The translations under genes and the position numbers were made by a program. The notes below the pieces were generated by a model, which saw only the letters and a program-made list of their open reading frames with translations, did no database searches and was not told where the DNA came from. From the NCBI GenBank assembly GCA_045587485.1, contig JAZNCI010000087.1, positions 1-16,809 on the forward strand: DNA of 16,809 bases, given 5' to 3'. Shown piece after piece: positions 14,360-16,809 of the stretch (position 1 is its first letter; each line of letters begins with the position of its first letter). This DNA comes from SIG440 sp045587485. GTDB taxonomy: Bacteria; Bacillota; Clostridia; Monoglobales; Monoglobaceae.

Positions 14360-15049
14360 ATGGAAAAGAATTATGCCTATGAAGATTTACTGAATATAGT
14401 TAAAACTTTGCGTGGTGAAGGCGGATGCCCATGGGATATGGAGCAGACTCATCAAAGCATAAAGCACGATATTATTGAAGAAGGATATGAACTTATCGAG
14501 GAGCTTGACTGTGAAAATTGGGAAAAAGTTGCGGACGAAAGCGGTGACCTTTTGCTGCAGATTGTGTTCCATGCGCAAATCGGTAAGGAAAACGGCGAGT
14601 ATAATATGAACGATGTAATAAATGCTGTTTGTCGAAAATTGGTACACCGTCATCCTCACGTTTTTGGTGACACAAAGGTAAAGGATGCTGACGAAGTGTT
14701 GGCAAACTGGGCACAGATTAAGCGTGATGACCGTGGACAAAAAACCGTTGCACAGGATATGGCAGAGGTTTCAAAATATCTGCCGTCACTTATGCGTACA
14801 GAAAAAATTCAAAGCAAGGCAGAAAAAGGTGGTTATGTTTTCAGTGAACCAATTTTTGCAGCTGACAGTATAGCAAATATGATGAATGTTATGTTGTCGG
14901 GCAACGATGCAGGAGTTGCAGAAAAGTATATAGGAAAAATGCTTTTTGAGATTGTAGCTGTTGCAAAAAAGATGGGTGTTGATGCAGAAACTGCACTCAG
15001 CAAGCACACTGAATCCTTTATTCAGGAATTTTCAAAATACGAGGGCTGA
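14360..15049 (+). CDS. mazG: Nucleoside triphosphate pyrophosphohydrolase MazG
   Basis: The 229-aa protein hydrolyses (d)NTPs to NMP and pyrophosphate, cleaning the nucleotide pool. The catalytic helices are clear: GGCPWDMEQTHQSIKHDIIEEGYEL with Glu40, Glu41 and Glu44, then ADESGDLLLQIVFHAQI with Glu60 and Asp63. This is the family pattern ExxE(12-28)ExxD. RHPHVFGD follows at about 97-104. A second, degenerate MazG-like half (about 130-225) includes RTEKIQSKAEKGGYVF. Bacillus YabN has an extra N-terminal methylase domain of about 220 aa that is absent here. AGGAGA lies 6 nt before the ATG. It lies 21 nt after the flippase gene and 5 nt before rqcP. Confidence 0.95.
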   Translation: MEKNYAYEDLLNIVKTLRGEGGCPWDMEQTHQSIKHDIIEEGYELIEELDCENWEKVADESGDLLLQIVFHAQIGKENGEYNMNDVINAVCRKLVHRHPHVFGDTKVKDADEVLANWAQIKRDDRGQKTVAQDMAEVSKYLPSLMRTEKIQSKAEKGGYVFSEPIFAADSIANMMNVMLSGNDAGVAEKYIGKMLFEIVAVAKKMGVDAETALSKHTESFIQEFSKYEG

Positions 15050-15054
15050 AATAT

Positions 15055-15297
15055 ATGAGATTGGATAAATATTTAAAGGTTTCGCGATTGATAAAAAGAA
15101 GAACTGTTGCCAACGAAGCCTGTGATGGCGGCAGAGTGTCGGTAAACGGAAAGGTTGTAAAGGCGTCATATGATGTAAAAATTGGCGATATTATTGAAAT
15201 AACCTTTGGCAGTAAAACCCTTGCTGTGCGCGTTACGGATATTCGTGAACAGGTGGGAAAGAGCGATGCGGCAACACTTTATGAGGCAATACAGTAA
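15055..15297 (+). CDS. rqcP: S4-domain RNA-binding protein RqcP (YabO)
   Basis: The 80-aa protein is almost entirely an S4 domain, RLDKYLKVSRLIKRRTVANE followed by GGRVSVNGKVVKASYDVKIGD, in the Hsp15-like group. In Bacillus subtilis YabO/RqcP works with RqcH on stalled 50S subunits to add poly-alanine tails in ribosome-associated quality control. The order flippase - mazG - rqcP is the same as yabM-yabN-yabO, which supports the name. It starts 5 nt after mazG. The next gene is not yabP/yabQ/divIC as in Bacillus but, after a terminator, rny. Confidence 0.92.
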   Translation: MRLDKYLKVSRLIKRRTVANEACDGGRVSVNGKVVKASYDVKIGDIIEITFGSKTLAVRVTDIREQVGKSDAATLYEAIQ

Positions 15298-15304
15298 CAT
15301 TGAT

Positions 15305-15343
15305 AAAAGGAGGTAAAAAAAATACCTCTTTTTTGTGTTTTTT
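15305..15343 (+). terminator. Terminator after rqcP
   Basis: AAAAGGAGGTA (15305-15315) pairs with TACCTCTTTT (15323-15332) with one bulge, and T-rich DNA follows (TTGTGTTTTTT). The left arm looks like a ribosome-binding site, but no open frame follows it. Confidence 0.75.
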
Positions 15344-15356
15344 AACGGAAAAATGC

Positions 15357-15385
15357 TTGACAAATTGGTTAAAATTTATTAAAAT
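15357..15385 (+). promoter_or_regulatory. Sigma-A promoter of rny
   Basis: TTGACA (15357-15362), a 17-bp spacer and TAAAAT (15380-15385) lie about 160 bp upstream of the rny start, giving a leader of about 150 nt. Confidence 0.7.
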
Positions 15386-15388
15386 TGT

Positions 15389-15428
15389 AACTGTATATAT
15401 TTTATATGAAATAATTCTATATACAGTT
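15389..15428 (+). other. Hairpin in the rny leader
   Basis: A perfect 11-bp inverted repeat (15389-15399 and 15418-15428, 18-nt loop) starts right at the expected transcription start and is followed by CTTTTATG. It could protect the 5' end, weakly attenuate transcription or be a control point for the rny mRNA. It is A/T-rich, so of modest stability. Confidence 0.5.
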
Positions 15429-15531
15429 CTTTTATGTATTTCTATAAAGCAAATTGCCTTTTGAACAAAGGTGTTAAGCTGGCGAAAAACGCAGATATAT
15501 AATCTATGATTTATACGTCAAATATCGATTT

Positions 15532-15550
15532 GAGGAGGTGTAGCAATATG
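15532..15550 (+). promoter_or_regulatory. RBS deciding the rny start
   Basis: GAGGAGGTG (15532-15540) lies 7 nt before ATG 15548. The in-frame ATG at 15506 has no such site and would add 14 residues in front of the membrane anchor. Confidence 0.85.
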
Positions 15551-16804
15551 GACGGAATACAAATTGCAATCCTTTTGGCTGTTGTTGTGGTTGTTGCTCT
15601 TATAGGAATGTTCCTAACATTCAGATTCGGATATTCATACCGCAAGAAGGTTGCCGAGGTTAAGCTTGGCAGTGCCGAAGAGGAAGCAAAAAAGATTATT
15701 GAAAATGCAAAAGCAAAAGCGGTTAAAGATGCAGAACACGCAAAAAAAGAAAGACTTTTAGAAGCAAAAGAAGAAATACATAAAGAACGCAACGAACTTG
15801 ATAAGGAAATAAAAGAGAGAAGAAACGAAATTCAGCGTCAGGAGCGTAGAATTCAGCAAAAGGAGGACGCTATTGACAAGAAGACACAAGTTCTTGAAAA
15901 AAAGGAAGAACAGGTTCAGGTGAAGCTGAGTGAGGTCGACGAGCTGAAGGATGAAGTCGAAAAGGTTAAAAAGCTACAGATGTCACAGCTTGAGAAGTTG
16001 GCAGAATTATCTGTTGCTGAGGCGAAGGATTTGCTTCTTAAGCAGGTTGAAATTGATGCAAGACATGATGCGGCAATTTTGATTAAAAGCATTGAAGAGC
16101 AAGCCAAAGAAGACGCTGATATGAAAGCCCGCAATATCATTACGGGTGCAATTCAGCGTTGTGCTGCTGACCATGTGGCTGAAACTACTGTTTCGGTTGT
16201 TCAGCTCCCCAATGACGAAATGAAAGGCAGAATTATCGGTCGTGAAGGCAGAAATATTCGCTCAATTGAAACACTTACCGGTGTAGATTTGATTATTGAT
16301 GATACTCCCGAGGCTGTTATTCTTTCGGGCTTTGACCCTGTAAGACGTGAGATTGCAAGACTTTCTCTTGAGAAACTCATTGTTGATGGAAGAATTCATC
16401 CAGGTCGCATTGAAGAGACTGTTGAAAAATCAAGACGCGAGGTTGAGAATATTATCAAGCAGGAGGGTGAACAGGCAACGTTTGATACAGGTGTTCATGG
16501 TCTTCATCCCGAGCTTATCAAGCTGCTCGGTCGTCTTAAATACCGTACAAGCTATGGTCAGAATGTTCTCAAGCACTCGATTGAAGTTGCTCATCTTGCA
16601 GGTCTTATGGCAGCTGAGCTTGGGACAGACGTTGCCCTTGCAAAGCGTGCAGGTCTTCTTCACGATATAGGTAAGGCTATTGACCACGAGGTTGAGGGGT
16701 CACACGTTACTATCGGTGCGGATGTTGCTAAAAAATATAAAGAAAACGACAAGGTTGTTCACGCAATTATGGCACATCACGGTGATGTAGAAGTCGGATC
16801 GTAG
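15548..16804 (+). CDS. rny: Ribonuclease Y, 3' end disrupted at the window edge
   Basis: This membrane-anchored endoribonuclease starts bulk mRNA decay in Bacillota. Visible parts are an N-terminal transmembrane helix (about 5-27), a long charged coiled coil (about 35-150), a KH domain with GRIIGREGRN (227-236), and the HD domain with HSIEVAHL and LLHDIGK (His372-Asp373). The ATG at 15548 is chosen for its RBS. The frame ends with GDVEVGS then TAG at 16802-16804, giving 418 aa, whereas the family is about 510-520 aa and continues past this point with a conserved stretch including AARPGAR. The stop is five bases from the window end, so a lost few bases or a sequence-end error is likelier than a genuine truncated protein. 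Long leader and own promoter upstream. Confidence 0.93.
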   Translation: MDGIQIAILLAVVVVVALIGMFLTFRFGYSYRKKVAEVKLGSAEEEAKKIIENAKAKAVKDAEHAKKERLLEAKEEIHKERNELDKEIKERRNEIQRQERRIQQKEDAIDKKTQVLEKKEEQVQVKLSEVDELKDEVEKVKKLQMSQLEKLAELSVAEAKDLLLKQVEIDARHDAAILIKSIEEQAKEDADMKARNIITGAIQRCAADHVAETTVSVVQLPNDEMKGRIIGREGRNIRSIETLTGVDLIIDDTPEAVILSGFDPVRREIARLSLEKLIVDGRIHPGRIEETVEKSRREVENIIKQEGEQATFDTGVHGLHPELIKLLGRLKYRTSYGQNVLKHSIEVAHLAGLMAAELGTDVALAKRAGLLHDIGKAIDHEVEGSHVTIGADVAKKYKENDKVVHAIMAHHGDVEVGS

Positions 16805-16809
16805 CCATG

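Noticed and set aside
16790..16809. Programmed frameshift in rny
   Set aside because: No slippery heptamer or downstream structure can be seen, and the position at the very window end makes a sequence or assembly break much more likely.

Overview
This window is low-G+C Clostridia-type (Bacillota) chromosome. The evidence is recA-recX, a YabM/SpoVB-mazG-rqcP (yabMNO) cluster, LuxS, RNase Y, strong AGGAGG ribosome-binding sites, consensus sigma-A promoters and several TTG starts. I cannot name genus or species. Both edges cut genes (a recombinase on the left, RNase Y on the right), as at the ends of a draft contig.

Layout. (1) 1-906: the C-terminal end of a large serine recombinase, an intact tRNA-Pro(CGG) on the minus strand with its terminator, and 202 bp further on a second, broken 5' half of the same tRNA attached to a consensus promoter. 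This looks like a tRNA-associated integration or rearrangement scar. (2) 962-3641: a two-gene operon of a CAT/E2-fold acyltransferase-like protein, lacking the usual catalytic His, and an AMP-forming acyl-CoA synthetase. (3) 3705-7295: recA-recX-rimO-pgsA (recombinase, its modulator, ribosomal protein S12 methylthiotransferase, phosphatidylglycerophosphate synthase). (4) 7320-7654: monocistronic acyl carrier protein. (5) 7703-11287: a tight operon rnc - radical SAM - luxS - B12-type radical SAM/DUF4080, closed by a bidirectional terminator. (6) 11297-12094, minus strand: a DtxR/MntR-type metalloregulator and an 84-aa protein of unknown function, each with its own promoter. (7) 12219-12461: a small two-helix membrane protein. 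(8) 12508-15343: a SpoVB/YabM-type flippase, MazG and RqcP. (9) 15357-16809: RNase Y (rny) with a 5' leader of about 150 nt; its frame hits a stop five bases before the window ends, about 90-100 residues before the family's usual end.

Most of the window is conserved housekeeping DNA in an unusual order. I see no CRISPR array, no toxin-antitoxin pair, no complete mobile element and no clear new defence system. The least explained items are the duplicated tRNA-Pro half beside the recombinase, the acyltransferase/ligase pair, and LuxS between two uncharacterised radical-SAM enzymes.
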